In this document: one piece after another, positions 52,401-62,379 of the stretch | Layout: the number at the start of each line of letters is the position of its first letter | Numbering within the stretch: the stretch's first letter is position 1 | Source of the DNA: Paulinella micropora | Taxonomy: Eukaryota; Cercozoa; Imbricatea; Euglyphida; Paulinellidae | Length of the DNA: 64,000 nt | Assembly: GCA_019918135.1 (NCBI GenBank) | Contig: WBZZ01004180.1 | Span: 47,501 to 111,500 of the forward strand | Reading direction: 5' to 3' | Notes under the pieces: model-generated | Database searches by the model: none | What the model saw: only the letters and a program-made list of their open reading frames with translations | Told to the model about the DNA's origin: nothing | Made by a program: the position numbers and the translations under genes

Positions 52401-54692
52401 ACAGACGCATCTAAGTTTGCGATTGGGGCTGTATTACAACAAGAGGATGAGGAGAAGAAATTACGCCCAATCATGTTTATTAGTAGGAAGTTGTGTGCGG
52501 CGGAGAGAAACTATTGCACAAGGCAAAGAGAGGCGTTGGCGGTAGTATGGGCCCTCAAGAGGCTCAGAGAGTATTTGTGGGGAGGACCTCAATTTACTGT
52601 CAGAACTGATCATCATAACCTGTTATGGTTGATGAATCATGAACAGACGGGACGGCTGGCGCGGTGGCAAGCGTTCTTGTCTTGTTTCGATTTTACAATG
52701 GTCCATCTACCGGGAAAGCGAAATGTGGTCGCTGATAGCCTCTCTAGGCTAGAGTTTAACTCAGAAGTATCGGCGTTGGTGTCCACGGTGGAGATGGAAG
52801 ACTTGTTCACTGACAAGGTGTATGAGGTCAGCCACATTGAGGCGATGGAGATGGCGAGTGGAGTCCGATATGACCGGACAGGTCTACGGTACAGTCCACA
52901 AGGCCCGGATCACGGGATATGTTGTGAGCTACATACCCAGGAGGACGCTGAGTGGTCCTATGAGGTATATGAGAATGCGAAGGCGAACATAAGAGAGGAA
53001 GAGGAGACGCAGGAAGTTTATGCGGAGCCTCCTCAAGAGCGGAGAAGTGACCTAGACGATGACCCGGAAAGAATCGGGGTACGGCTAGAAGATGGTACTA
53101 TCCATATAGCCTCGCCTACCGCATGGAGGCAACAACAGGCTCAAGATCCGGAGTTTAAAGAACTGATACAGTTATATCAGAACCCGGATGAGCTACGGAT
53201 GACGAAAGCGATCAAAGATCAGATGAAGGAGATGGGATGGAGAGATGGTCTACTGTGGTGCAAGGGCCTTCACGGTCGCTATGCGTCACAGCCGGACAAA
53301 TGGACCCTTTGGGTACCGGAGAGTCTGAGACGATTTATATTTGTCACAGCCCACAATTGCCCACTTTTGGCGCATCCGGGTCGACAACGAACTCACATGT
53401 TCGTAGCGAGGCGATTCTGGTGGAAGAAGATGAAGGAGGAGATAGATCAGGCGGTGGATGCATGCATCCCGTGCAAGATAAACAAAACACCACTGAAGGC
53501 AAATTTCGGCCTGATTGGCGAATTTCCTCTTCATGCGGGGATGTTTGAGTTTATACACATTGATCATGTGGGACCTTTCCCAGAATCGAAGGATGGTTAC
53601 AAATACCTCCTTACGGCTATTGACAGAGCCACCAACTATGTGTGGATCATCCCTGTCAAAGACGTTACCGGCAAGACGACGGCCGAGGCGCTGATCGATA
53701 GGATCATCTCACAGATCGGAGTACCAAGAAAGATATGTTCTGATCGAGGCTCGGACTTTAATAACGAGGTCATCGACAAACTATCTAAGTATTACGGGAT
53801 GAAATGGCAATATGTTACTGCCTATAACCCGCGAGCAAATGGGAAAATCGAGCGGGTACACAGACCCCTCAAAGCCTCGCTAAAGATGTATTGCACGAAG
53901 AAGGAGAATCAAAGAGCATGGGTCGAGGCAGCACCATCATTTGCGTTTGCAATGAACTGTCTACCCTCTACGGCGTTAGGAGGCTCGAAGAGCTCAATCT
54001 CGCCATATCAGTTAGTATATGGGCGTGAGCCTGATATCCCGACTTCGCTCCTTCACCCAAAAGACACTTGGGCGGATGCGGATGAGTTGTTTGGGATGAG
54101 ACTTAGAGTGAAGATGGAGGCGGAACAAATAGTCAGGGCGCATAGAGAGGCGGAGCGCCGAAAGACTGATGCTGAAGAAGTGCGACAAGCGCACTTGGAT
54201 CAGATCAAGTTCCAGGTCGGGGATATTGTACTATTGTACCATCCTCAAGTCCCGAAGGGAGTCAGCTCTAAGCTGTTCACTCACTGGAAAGGACCTTATC
54301 AGATTATGGAACAGACGGGACCTCTGAATTACAAGATCAGGGGTAGAGGGAAGGTGCAAATTGTGAGTGTAAGAAGGCTGATTAAGTATGATCCCTTCTT
54401 ACTGGAAGATGAATCCGTTGAGGAGGCGTTAAAACGGATGAAGGATGATTTCAAAGAGGTGTCGCCCATCCACAAGGAGGCTGGCATAGACCAAGACGAT
54501 GCTTATCGGGCACCGATAGCTGAGAAGGAGGAGAGTGAGGTGGACAGCAAGGAGAAGACTGACCGCATAAGCGCGGTGGGGACTCAGTCTAAGTCTCCGC
54601 GAGAGCATAGCGGAAAGAAGGAGAAGATCACAGAGGCGCAGCTAAGGAGAGCGCGGAATGATCTTATCAACGACCAACCGAGGAAGGCGTGA
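49500..54692 (+). CDS. Gypsy Pol polyprotein (protease, RT, RNase H, integrase)
   Basis: One open frame of about 1,730 codons. A disordered N-terminus (residues 1-130) leads to a retropepsin-like domain (about 160-270; ILKVGNDTMANINIV, GSILLSYDQLATMG). RT spans about 660-860 (WRLTVNYARVSK, YSVIDLKNGFWQIPLEE, LPMGLKQAPGLFQ, CYIDDIIVYSN). RNase H follows (FVVDTDASKFAIGAVL, REALAVVWALK, RTDHHNLLWL). Integrase has an HHCC finger (HNCPLLAHPGRQRTHMF...CIPCKINK) and the D-D-E core (FIHIDHVGPFPES, ICSDRGSDFNNE, ANGKIERVHRPLK), then a GPY/F-like module (FTHWKGPYQIMEQTGPLNYK). RT before integrase marks Ty3/Gypsy. The frame looks whole. Confidence 0.93.
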   Translation: MKFNPKVTVLSNAVVQTGPTLPLCENKDVGTQRLQPQGSLIPVHTARLPMITDANRKARLAMEARRPMADVSPRSSKEPRTDSMSTVAAGGEQKDNVCTQVPQDNVAQIVNAPVPQNNKNVNEVKQEEKKEELKNSETRLQNLERKVLVLAANIHRPDALCYTELYCETLKTILKVGNDTMANINIVGRKFFNRYRDWVDGNMKKSTGTLKGVSSRTDITGIITLTFKLKSARVYRMDLYVVPGYHGSILLSYDQLATMGTVIDCAARRVIYGVKRGEENDIDPFNATDSYEAYELSLATDHKKMAIAHEALEVYVHPHVVRPDELSWTDNWESQVCTVTVPTCHWDKKSIDDLIEKRKEEIICVAQRSPSLARFAEGVGTDVHITNGYCFHAKVGEEKREEFVPRRTGRIPDTPPETIKSFITDFWGDEPTWPRSLSEVKKCLRTLFENNKPYTIILPYNEKAIWAQEIRDRLIDHPIPVPSRKQQLVVACRMGTREQSSAYKRKLRDLDKLKLIPQAFTCFDGFYTRKAPLQYARLIDMLVELGKDDEPDTVTYEKTGLDDVSEEDLGLEEDREPLKQHKQMSDEDFQEAARKILEEGVGTEKEKELLKAKLEANKEIFDPPHAGGVKPEDFTAVIYKIPGAEPSPAPRKANLSIHEAKIAEELARQLLNEDFIERSTSSIVSQPRIVPKPGGEWRLTVNYARVSKVLEEERNPLPTLEEGRRVLRNAKFYSVIDLKNGFWQIPLEEKSRWLTAFVVGMEIYQWKVLPMGLKQAPGLFQKAMQKMLSSQYDDLSDGGFMRRRGQKAGEYAFCYIDDIIVYSNTMEEHIDHLSDIFRRIGAFGLKCNLKKCQLAKTSVTYLGYEISHNRVSISKEKREEIMNRPIPKNRTELHSFLAMAQYYSQFIPDWGATRAKVEKMIDFGDFEKWDEEALQAFHALKDLIYKDPKDGGLVLTMPDFTKQFVVDTDASKFAIGAVLQQEDEEKKLRPIMFISRKLCAAERNYCTRQREALAVVWALKRLREYLWGGPQFTVRTDHHNLLWLMNHEQTGRLARWQAFLSCFDFTMVHLPGKRNVVADSLSRLEFNSEVSALVSTVEMEDLFTDKVYEVSHIEAMEMASGVRYDRTGLRYSPQGPDHGICCELHTQEDAEWSYEVYENAKANIREEEETQEVYAEPPQERRSDLDDDPERIGVRLEDGTIHIASPTAWRQQQAQDPEFKELIQLYQNPDELRMTKAIKDQMKEMGWRDGLLWCKGLHGRYASQPDKWTLWVPESLRRFIFVTAHNCPLLAHPGRQRTHMFVARRFWWKKMKEEIDQAVDACIPCKINKTPLKANFGLIGEFPLHAGMFEFIHIDHVGPFPESKDGYKYLLTAIDRATNYVWIIPVKDVTGKTTAEALIDRIISQIGVPRKICSDRGSDFNNEVIDKLSKYYGMKWQYVTAYNPRANGKIERVHRPLKASLKMYCTKKENQRAWVEAAPSFAFAMNCLPSTALGGSKSSISPYQLVYGREPDIPTSLLHPKDTWADADELFGMRLRVKMEAEQIVRAHREAERRKTDAEEVRQAHLDQIKFQVGDIVLLYHPQVPKGVSSKLFTHWKGPYQIMEQTGPLNYKIRGRGKVQIVSVRRLIKYDPFLLEDESVEEALKRMKDDFKEVSPIHKEAGIDQDDAYRAPIAEKEESEVDSKEKTDRISAVGTQSKSPREHSGKKEKITEAQLRRARNDLINDQPRKA

Positions 54693-54697
54693 GGTCG

Positions 54698-55156
54698 ATG
54701 AGATCAAAGGACGTCCACCAGGAGGAGGAGGGGACGGACACTGACCCAAACGCGGGCAACGTTGAGATTGTCCATGAGCGATGGAAGGAAGGCGATGCAA
54801 TAGCAACCATCGCATGGGTGAAAAATGTTTTCTATCTGATGAGACCAGCGGAACAACATGTCGCTGATGACACTCTCTCAGACTTATACTTGATGCGGGT
54901 CGTGGCGGTCCCACGACAGATGCGTGTCACACGGACACTCAAAATATCATCAGCCGCAAAGATAGTACAACCGATACTCCAGTTCTGGAGAAGTATGGAC
55001 CCGGTTGAGGATCCAAAGGCAAGACATTATCTGCCAGTATATAAAGACGCAAAAAGTCTCGAGACATGGGATGATACAATTACTCCCAGAGACAAGGATT
55101 ACACTGCGTGGACCATTCAGACACTGCCAAGAGGAGTGCTTGATGTCCCTTTTTGA
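54698..55156 (+). CDS. Extra ORF after Gypsy pol
   Basis: About 152 codons from the ATG at 54698, starting a few bases after the pol stop; an earlier GTG (54689) would overlap pol. It begins MRSKDVHQEEEGTDTDPNAG and has WKEGDAIATIAWVKNVFYLM and a Trp/Asp-rich end. There is no signal peptide or membrane segment, so it does not look like an envelope protein. Further coding-like sequence follows to about 55280. An accessory protein of this Gypsy lineage is possible; unrecognised. Confidence 0.5.
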   Translation: MRSKDVHQEEEGTDTDPNAGNVEIVHERWKEGDAIATIAWVKNVFYLMRPAEQHVADDTLSDLYLMRVVAVPRQMRVTRTLKISSAAKIVQPILQFWRSMDPVEDPKARHYLPVYKDAKSLETWDDTITPRDKDYTAWTIQTLPRGVLDVPF

Positions 55157-55280
55157 ATTATCGTTGGGCGGAATCCCTAATAAGATCTGGGACATTCTCG
55201 AACAGTCAAAGTTCGATCTGACTTTTGTTGGTGGTCCTCCACCAGGCAAAGAAATCCGCGCCAGACGACGAAGGCAGTGA

Positions 55281-55768
55281 CAAAGAAACTATTTTTCTTT
55301 ATGCGTCTCAAATAAACTGATTGATTGCCCACGGCGTATCATGATTTGATCATGCATCATCAGTTATCAATATGAATATTAAAAAGACTCAGTGATATAA
55401 CTTGGCATTCGATCGCAACATACGAATGCGAAAGGTCGATCGACGATGATACTACACCGTATACGGGGATCGCTAGTGTATTGAGCGATGGTGTTCCCGG
55501 GTATGACCCTTTCCAAGTCCTGGGATGATGTTCTCGAAAATGAAATGTTCTCTGAAACTTTCATTAAATTATTTTTTACGATAGATTATATACTGTCGTA
55601 CCTGAGCACGGTCAATCTCTACTTGTGTCGGTATATCGCAGGGTCGGGTACATACACCTCGACTTCGGATATAGCTATTAGGACTGGCCCCCTAATACTA
55701 TATCATAGGATATCCGCCTTATACAAGGGTATTTCATTAAAAAAGACAATGTACTTACGATCTCCCTG

Positions 55769-55799
<31 letters not shown>

Positions 55800-56111
55800 G
55801 AAGAAGGAGATCAGGGGGGGAATACAGCACCACGTTGCTTGTATTTTTTATTAATAGTACGTTTGTTCTTGACATACTGCTGAAAAAATAAAGAAAAAAA
55901 AGAAATTGAGGGGAAGGAGTTCAAAATTTACAAGAAAGGCTAGAGAATCCGCTTTGACGTGCCGTATGAGGATATATTTATCGTCTTTTAGCGTCTATCC
56001 GTGCGTCGATGCGCTATGTGGCATGACTCCATAGCGCATACTATTTGCAGAAAGAAATCAGAAGGTGTATGACGAAAATGCTATTTCCGTCATAAAATCG
56101 GGAGGGGGTAC
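55281..56111 (+). other. Gypsy 3' untranslated region and polypurine tract
   Basis: Non-coding, with AATAAA near 55311, an (ATA)n stretch near 55771-55798, and GGGAGGGGG at about 56100-56108 directly before the 3' LTR, the expected plus-strand primer tract. Confidence 0.6.
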
Positions 56112-56347
56112 TGTAGGCATCACCCCCGGATAGCCGGTAAAAAGTACCTTTTCCTGGTGACAGGTGCACCAGCTTGTTTTTCAGTATTATTTGTCCGGAT
56201 TGGACCTGATGCCATTTTATTCCTGGTCTGTTGCCGTTTTCCTTTTTGGCTTCACTGAGCTAATACAACGAGACATCATTCTCATTCTTGAGGACTGTGT
56301 TTGGTTGTATTACCGACTTTTTACGAGCTATCGTTGGGGGCATTACA
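56112..56347 (+). repeat. Gypsy 3' LTR
   Basis: 236 bp, same as 36911-37146 but for about one base. CTAC follows. Confidence 0.93.
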
Positions 56348-56411
56348 CTACCGACACCGTTACTCCGATACGGCCGGTCCTTAACTATTAATTAAGATTA
56401 TAGTTCCAACA
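56348..56411 (-). repeat. Minus-strand Copia LTR, right half
   Basis: On the minus strand it begins TGTTGGAACTATAATC and runs to the CTAC where Gypsy entered. It pairs with 36766-36910. GTTCCAGTGGGAG precedes it, like the CTCCAGGGCGAG before the plus-strand Copia 3' LTR. Confidence 0.7.
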
Positions 56412-57120
56412 CTCCCACTGGAACAAAGTAAATTAATATGTAAATTACTGCCGTTCCTAATATAAGTTACGCCATCTAAAACTATTTCAAGTTTGTGAAA
56501 CATTTGAAAACACAAACTCAAAACATATACTCTTACCCTCACACTCTCCGAGAAGTAATGTTGGGGTTGGCTACCCTTCTATCCACAACGAGTATGCGTC
56601 AACTAGAATACATACAAGGCAGCGGTCCGGCCTGTGATATAGTCGGGCCTACCCAACGAGAAGAGGATTAACTCCCTACTCTCTCTACCTCACAACTGAG
56701 TAAAAGTAATATGTAATAGACATATATATATCATATAAAAGTACATAGTTATAGTGATGACCTCAAAAGGAGCAATAACATAAATATGTAATATTAATAT
56801 GATAATACATATGTAAGTATGACAAGTATCCACATCTATGAGCATCATACAAAAATAAAATTTGGAAGCGCTTCCCGTAAGGGGGTACAAAAACTTTTTA
56901 AAGAAATTATCGGCTGGTCTGTATTTTCTGAAGGAGGGGACCCAGGTCTGTTGTCTCTCGAGGAGCGATGAAACACCCTTCGTCCCGCCCACAATCAGAG
57001 TTCCAACTTGGCCTCTTATTAGATATATAAATATGGGCACAATAAATATGTACTTACTCGTTACTATCCTTAGAAATGACAAGTCCCACGGAGTGAACGT
57101 ACTCAGAAGCATGACGACGA
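56412..57120 (-). other. Minus-strand Copia 3' region relic (A)
   Basis: Non-coding 3' region of a minus-strand Copia relative. It carries the short GC block (56863-56888; GGAAGCGCTTCCCGTAAGGG) and the long block (56529-56690) in the same order as the plus-strand Copia. The pol expected further right is not attached. Confidence 0.55.
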
Positions 57121-57506
57121 TAAAATCGACGCGGAGGTTGTAAGGTCAAACCATCGCCAGAACTTCAACTTCCTCCTCCTCCCCCCGGTCTGATTAAGAT
57201 TGTTAGTAGGTTAAATTAGAAGTATTATTCTTGGGGGAGGGCAAGCCAGAATCATGACGCTAGTAACTGTTTTTAGAGTGGAACCCACACAGACAATTGG
57301 AAAGACTCAGTTACTGGTGACTTGGGGTTTGTCGCCCCGGCTTCAGCCTGAAGCAGCAAATCAAGAAAGCTCTATCGAAGGGATTGAGGTGAATCCCTAT
57401 GACGTAGTATCATATGGTATTGTGCCTGTGTTTGGTTGGTCGACACTCTTTTATTTACCATGTAAGCAAAATGAAAGGCTGCGAGCCTAGTTGGTCGCAG
57501 TGGCGC

Positions 57507-57507
<1 letters not shown>

Positions 57508-57540
<33 letters not shown>

Positions 57541-57545
57541 CCTTC
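57508..57545 (+). repeat. (CT)n microsatellite
   Basis: A CT run following TGGCGCCCTCTCTC, in a stretch without a clear gene. Confidence 0.85.
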
Positions 57546-57682
57546 TCTCTGCTTATCTCCCTGTTTATTCAATCAATTTTAAGTTATTCCTTATCCAACA
57601 TCAAATTAACAGAAAATTAGGGTTCATGTATGTTTTCTTTCTATTTGTATGTTACTCTAGGGTACGTCTAGCTTTTTCTATT

Positions 57683-57802
57683 ATGCCTAGCAGCGGCGGC
57701 AGTGGCGGCAGCGGCACCAGGCCTTGCTCTCAATGTGGCGTCCAACTGTTAACGTATTGTAGATTCTGCACTGAGTGCGGTGAGACAACTCAACCACCGT
57801 GA
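57683..57802 (+). CDS. Small Gly/Ser-linker Cys-rich protein, unit 1
   Basis: A 39-residue frame MPSSGGSGGSGTRPCSQCGV then QLLTYCRFCTECGETTQPP. The cysteine layout C-X2-C-X7-C-X2-C-X2-C looks like a compact zinc ribbon or knuckle behind a flexible Gly/Ser linker. GTGACTGCAG follows the last codons and could be a splice donor, so this may be an exon. A diverged second copy lies about 165 bp downstream. Unrecognised. Confidence 0.4.
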   Translation: MPSSGGSGGSGTRPCSQCGVQLLTYCRFCTECGETTQPP

Positions 57803-57844
57803 CTGCAGTGTTCTACCACCGTACTGTCGATTTCTGTGGTGTTA

Positions 57845-58110
57845 GGCTCACAGCGCTAGCACTGGTAGCGGCAGCGGTGGTGGCAAACGCTCCTGTGTAT
57901 GCTCTAAATGTCATACCATCCTGTTAGCTTCTTGCAGATTCTGCATTGAGTGCGGAGCAAAACAGGTCATACGACAGCTTATAATAAACTACGGTAGCCG
58001 CAGTGTTCTACATCAAATATGTCATGCTGTGGCTTATAGGCTCATAGTACTAGCAGCAGCAACGACGGCCACGACCGACAGAGTTGCAAACCTTCCGAGC
58101 CGAAAGACTT
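57845..58110 (+). CDS. Cys-rich module, unit 2 (exon-like)
   Basis: An open stretch after a TTAG acceptor-like site, encoding SASTGSGSGGGKRSCVCSKC then HTILLASCRFCIECGAKQVI and on to a stop near 58110. The CRFC-x-ECG core and Gly/Ser linker match unit 1. The flanking DNA (CGCAGTGTTCTAC, GGCTCAYAG) is repeated too, so the whole block of about 165 bp is tandemly duplicated, with a third partial unit near 58010-58060. Confidence 0.35.
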
Positions 58111-58619
58111 ACTAGCTGACGGGCAACGGTACTTGCCGGTACAAAAGGTGATTAGCGCAGAGGGTGGGCAATGTCGTGAAGCACTTGACCACACTCTATT
58201 AATATTATCAATAACTAGTCACCACTAGCGTCCTAGTGTAACCAATCCGTTATTAATGTCCAAGTGTTTACAGTTCACTTATGCAGTGTGTTTACCTTTT
58301 AATACTGAAGTACAGACTGTGCTGCTTGAGCACACAAACTACGAAACCCTATCCGTTCTACCTAAGCTATCCGTTCTACATTGGCTGGTGTACAGAAGAC
58401 CAACTCTATTCTAGATAAAGCTAGAATGTCTAGAAGGGATGAATTGTGGATTGTGCCACTGTAAGATGCACATCCTTCCAGTACTTGTAATAAAATATGG
58501 TAAAGTAAAGGCAATTGGCAAGGAGGGCCAGCAGAGAATAGTTTTACGTGAATTTGCCACAAAAGACAAATCCAGTAACGGATATTCTCGGTAACGGCCG
58601 ACGCTCCCCCTCAAAGAAC
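58111..58619. other. No gene seen
   Basis: Mixed unique sequence with no supported ORF. The minus-strand LTR expected for the Copia relic to the right should lie near 58.2-58.6 kb, but I cannot fix its borders because its partner copy is not in the window. GAGGGGGAGC (minus, about 58605) could be its polypurine tract. Confidence 0.3.
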
Positions 58620-58774
58620 GTAAACTTATCTGCCTTGTCTGCTTATAAGAATAAACTTGAAATAATTTATTATTACGTCCGCACCAAGGACCTTATGATT
58701 ATAAAAACATGAACATGTCTAAGCCCTATCACACACGTTGGCGGTGAAAAGCCAGACCCATCGGGTCGTAACTA

Positions 58775-58926
58775 CTTACCCTCACTCTCTCTGAGAAGTT
58801 TTGTCAGATATTGCTACCCCACTTACCGGGGCATGTATGTATCAGTTAGATTACACACAGGGCTGCCGTCCCACGGTATAGTAAGGCCTTTGTGACGAGA
58901 AGAAGATTATATCCTACTCTCATCTA
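58775..58926 (-). repeat. Conserved Copia 3' block, copy 3
   Basis: Inverse reads ATAATCTTCTTCTCGTCACA ... GCCCTGTGTGTAATCTAACT ... GAGAGAGTGAGGGTAAG, aligned with 36011-36172. Confidence 0.7.
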
Positions 58927-59371
58927 ACCTCGCAATTGATTTAAAGGTATAAAGTCCCGCCCATCCGGCTGAAACTTGTATAAATAATCATGCATCGGAA
59001 AGTCACAACATATAATCAAAATATAATAGTCAGTAAGTCGACTTAATATAGATGTTGATCCGGTAAAACGAATTATGATGAAATTTAATGAATTTGCCAT
59101 CCCTGATGATTATATAATAAACATAACATCCATATTTATTAGGTACAGACATGGTCCACATTATAACATATAAAATGTGGGATTAAATATTGTAATAAAA
59201 GTTATGAAGGCAAATGTATAGAAAATATGAAATATAGCACATAAACATGCCAAATTAATGCATTAGCTGTAGAACAGAGAGTTCTAATAGAAAATACATT
59301 ATATTAAGCATGTCTTACAAAAATGACTTAGCAAAAATAATTTTGTCAGCGTTTCCCCGGCAAGGGGTACC

Positions 59372-60002
59372 TTTCGGAAAAAACTGTGTAACAAATTAAG
59401 TTTTTATATCCCAGACCGAAGTATAATGCTGTAAAATATTATTACTTAGTTATAACTCTATCAGATCTAAGGATCCGCACTCGTCGCTTGTTCCGCGTCT
59501 GGGTCCGCAATCCCGGAACTTTGCCTTGGCCTCTGGCTCGTCTCTCGCTCAACTACCTAGAAATCCTATCAACGGGGAAAAGGGGTAGCGCACAGCAAAA
59601 ACACGCCAAAAGCACAAATATACATGGTGGCAAGTTCTAGCAAGCTACAAGAGTGCTTTTGGATACAGAATCCCTAAGAGCTGATGGCTACTTAGTGACT
59701 TTGTCTCCAGAAGCACTAAGTCGGGTGTTGACGCAGCCCACTTCAGATTCGGCCGATCCAAGTGCGAAACACAACCTATACAGCTGGGGTATATAACAAA
59801 TAGCGAGGTTGACCCTCGTAGTATTGTAAAGCAATGCTGACATTGAGTGTTGGGACTCATTTCCGGCCCCCGGTCCTTTGACTTTGCCATTTCTGGCTTG
59901 TACCCCTACTAAGGCTATGTCTATCCTGTCAGTCCGTCAGCGCTATCTTTCTAAGCGCTTCCAAACCAATTTGGGGCGAAACACGTCTAACAACGCGTCC
60001 GC
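59372..60002 (-). other. Copia B 3' untranslated region
   Basis: No gene; the stretch between the end of pol and the first conserved 3' block. Confidence 0.5.
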
Positions 60003-62379
60003 TTAATCCTTGGGCAAATAGTTGGTCAATACATCCCCTAACTGTCCCTTGGTACCTACCTTTCTAAACTTAGCTAAACCATCCTGTTCTAGCTCGTGTA
60101 GGTAGTGTTCTTCCAAAGGCAAGTGTTTAGTGCGTGGTCCGGCTAACCCGCGTTGTGCGGCTAGTATGGTCTGTGCGTTATCCTCATGAACGTCAAACGG
60201 TTTGGGCTCCGGAATGCCAAGTTCACTTCGCATGTTGCGAATTGCCACTGCTTTCCTCAGTGCCTCATTTGCTGCGAAAATTTCCGCGTCGTTCGATAAA
60301 AGTGCAACTTTCGACTGCCGTTTGGACAGCCAACCCACGGGATCCCCTCCTACTGAGACTACATACCCAGTACGAGATTTATCCGTCTTTAAACAAACCC
60401 TATGTGCCGCATTGGGCCAAACTGCCGGTCCTGCCTTTCCTACCGCACTATGTTCCTTCTTACTGAACCGAAGTACTCTATCGTTCTTCAGATATCGGAT
60501 TATCTTCTCTAACTTGGAGTAAGTCTTCCCCGCATCTACTGTCTGCATTACGCTAGCAGAATTGAGTGCTTCCTCTATATCCTGCCTAGTCATCTTGGCC
60601 AAAAAGAGTAAACTCCCGACTATCTGTGAAATGGAAAACTGTCTAAGTCTAGCTTGCGAGTCCATCGGCATCGGGTCAGTTTTCGATTCGGGTGTTGCGC
60701 TGGGGTTGCATTGTTCATACCCGTACAATTTTACAACTTTTCGAGCGTAACTTTGCTGACTTATAATTATTTCCGACTTTGTCTGAATTATTTCCATACC
60801 CTTGAATTCCTTTGCTAAACCGAGTCTTTTAATGGGAAAATGCATTTTAAGTCTCTCGCAAAATCGATCATAGGCTTGCTTGCTAGGTGCCATGAAAATG
60901 AGATCGTCTACATGAAAGACACCTACTATTCCCTCACCTAAGCTCACCCCCTTCTCCATAAACATGCATGGATCGGATTGACGTGCTGTGAAGCCTAACT
61001 GCCTGAGAAGCCCGGAAAATATGTCATACCAACGCTTCCCAGAGTGAGGCGCGCCGTATAACGCTTTGAATACCTTCCATATCTTCCCTACTCTCCCTAT
61101 CAAGGATGCCCCATGAGGTGGGCGAGCATATATGGCTTCTATCATGTCGGCGTTAAGATATGCGTTTTTGAAGTCTACCCCGTATAATCTCCTACCATAG
61201 CTGACTGTCATCTTGCATAAAAGCAAAACTGATCTGTGGTTTGCACATGGCACATAGAGCTGTTCAGGATTATAACTTATACCCGGTTGCATGGGTCTCC
61301 CCTTAAGGGCAGACGAGACTTGACGAACCTTAGTCCATCTTGGCCCGTTTTGACCTTTTGCACCCAAGTTAACCCAACTATCGAGACTTTACGAACCTTA
61401 GTCCATCTTGGCCCGTTTTGACCTTTTGCACCCAAGTTAACCCAACTATCTTAACTCCGGCTTTCCTGGCCTCGCTTTCATCTACCCATTGGTAGGTCTT
61501 GAACTCTGCAATAGAACGCAACTCTGAATCTATCCCTGCCTGTAGATCTTTGAGTGTCATACCCTCTATTGCTAAGTCTGGCGGTAAATGTATATAACAC
61601 ATCCACTCACTCGCTTCATCATGTGAAATGCAATCATCCATGTCATACATAGTAGTAACATGATGTGTAGATATGCGGGCTACATCTACTTGCTTTCTCA
61701 CCCTTTTTCCGCTGACTATGTTCGCTTCTGACACCTTGTCACTCTGTTCCCATGTTAATTCCTTGGTTGGGTCCTTACCCTCTACATACTGTGGCGTGGG
61801 GTCATGATGTGCGCTTGGGCTATTCATATCTACAGGCAAGGGCCCTATACTAATGCGCTCATCTATTTGCTCCCCCTGGACTGCATCAACCTCTTGAGGT
61901 TCATGATCAGTCTCTAGCTTGGCCTCTACCTTATCCTCTATCTCACTGTCTACGTGCGGTGTAGTGGTGGGACTGTGTGGGAATGGTGCAACTGGACTAT
62001 CAGTGGAACTGGGCTCAAAATCAGCTACCTGGCTAGCTCCTATGGCTATCCCGGTGTCTGAGAACCCCTGTGTGTTGCTGTGGCCTATTTCATCGTCGAT
62101 TTCTGGCTGTGTGTCTATCTCCCCCTCAGTTGCATCTTCCCATATTACCTGAGGTTCGATCGACTCACCTACCCTATTAAGATCGAAACGAACGTTTCTA
62201 ACTCCTGATAATACTTTCTGTCCGTCCCAAACTCGATACAAATCGCGATGCATATCGTATCCTACTAACTTTACTAACTTACCGGGCATGGATCCTTTAC
62301 CATTTACTTTTCCTACGTGCATCACCCCCATGCACCCAATTGGTCGTAATTGGCGCAATGGCGGCGCACGTTCAGACAT
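60003..62379 (-). pseudogene. Copia B pol remnant: integrase end, RT, RNase H
   Basis: Minus strand, from about 62379: the integrase C-terminal part (LRQLRPIGCMGVMHVGKVNG, LVKLVGYDMHRDLYRVWD), an acidic linker, then RT (VDFKNAYLNADMIEAIYARP, GAPHSGKRWYDIF, VFHVDDLIFMAPS) and RNase H (KTDKSRTGYVVSVGGDPVGW, LLSNDAEIFAANEALRKAV, HEDNAQTILAAQRGLAGP, RTKHLPLEEHYLH). Truncated at its start and looks broken, with about one further break. Confidence 0.85.

Larger units (their letters stand above)
36911..56347 (+). mobile_element. Ty3/Gypsy LTR retrotransposon, interrupted by a DNA transposon
   Basis: Two 236-bp LTRs (TGTAGGCATCACCCCCGG ... GGGGGCATTACA) with about one difference between them, a CTAC target duplication (36907-36910, 56348-56351), gag, a single long pol (protease, RT, RNase H, integrase), an extra ORF and a polypurine tract. 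It lies inside an older minus-strand Copia LTR. Gag is split by an 8.8-kb DNA transposon. Without that insertion the element is about 10.6 kb. The near-identical LTRs and uninterrupted pol mark a very recent insertion; apart from the transposon the copy looks nearly whole. Confidence 0.93.
58620..62372 (-). mobile_element. Minus-strand Copia relic (B)
   Basis: Contains, right to left, the end of integrase, a linker, RT, RNase H and then a 3' region with the two conserved blocks (59341-59371 and 58775-58926). It is cut at 62372-62373 where a repeated sequence begins, so gag, protease, most of integrase and the 5' LTR are missing. The copy is broken and truncated. It is a different family from the 14.7-36.5 kb Copia but shares its 3' architecture and the FHVDD polymerase motif. 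Confidence 0.8.

Noticed and set aside
54698-55156. Envelope gene of the Gypsy element
   Set aside because: No signal peptide, membrane segment or cleavage site.
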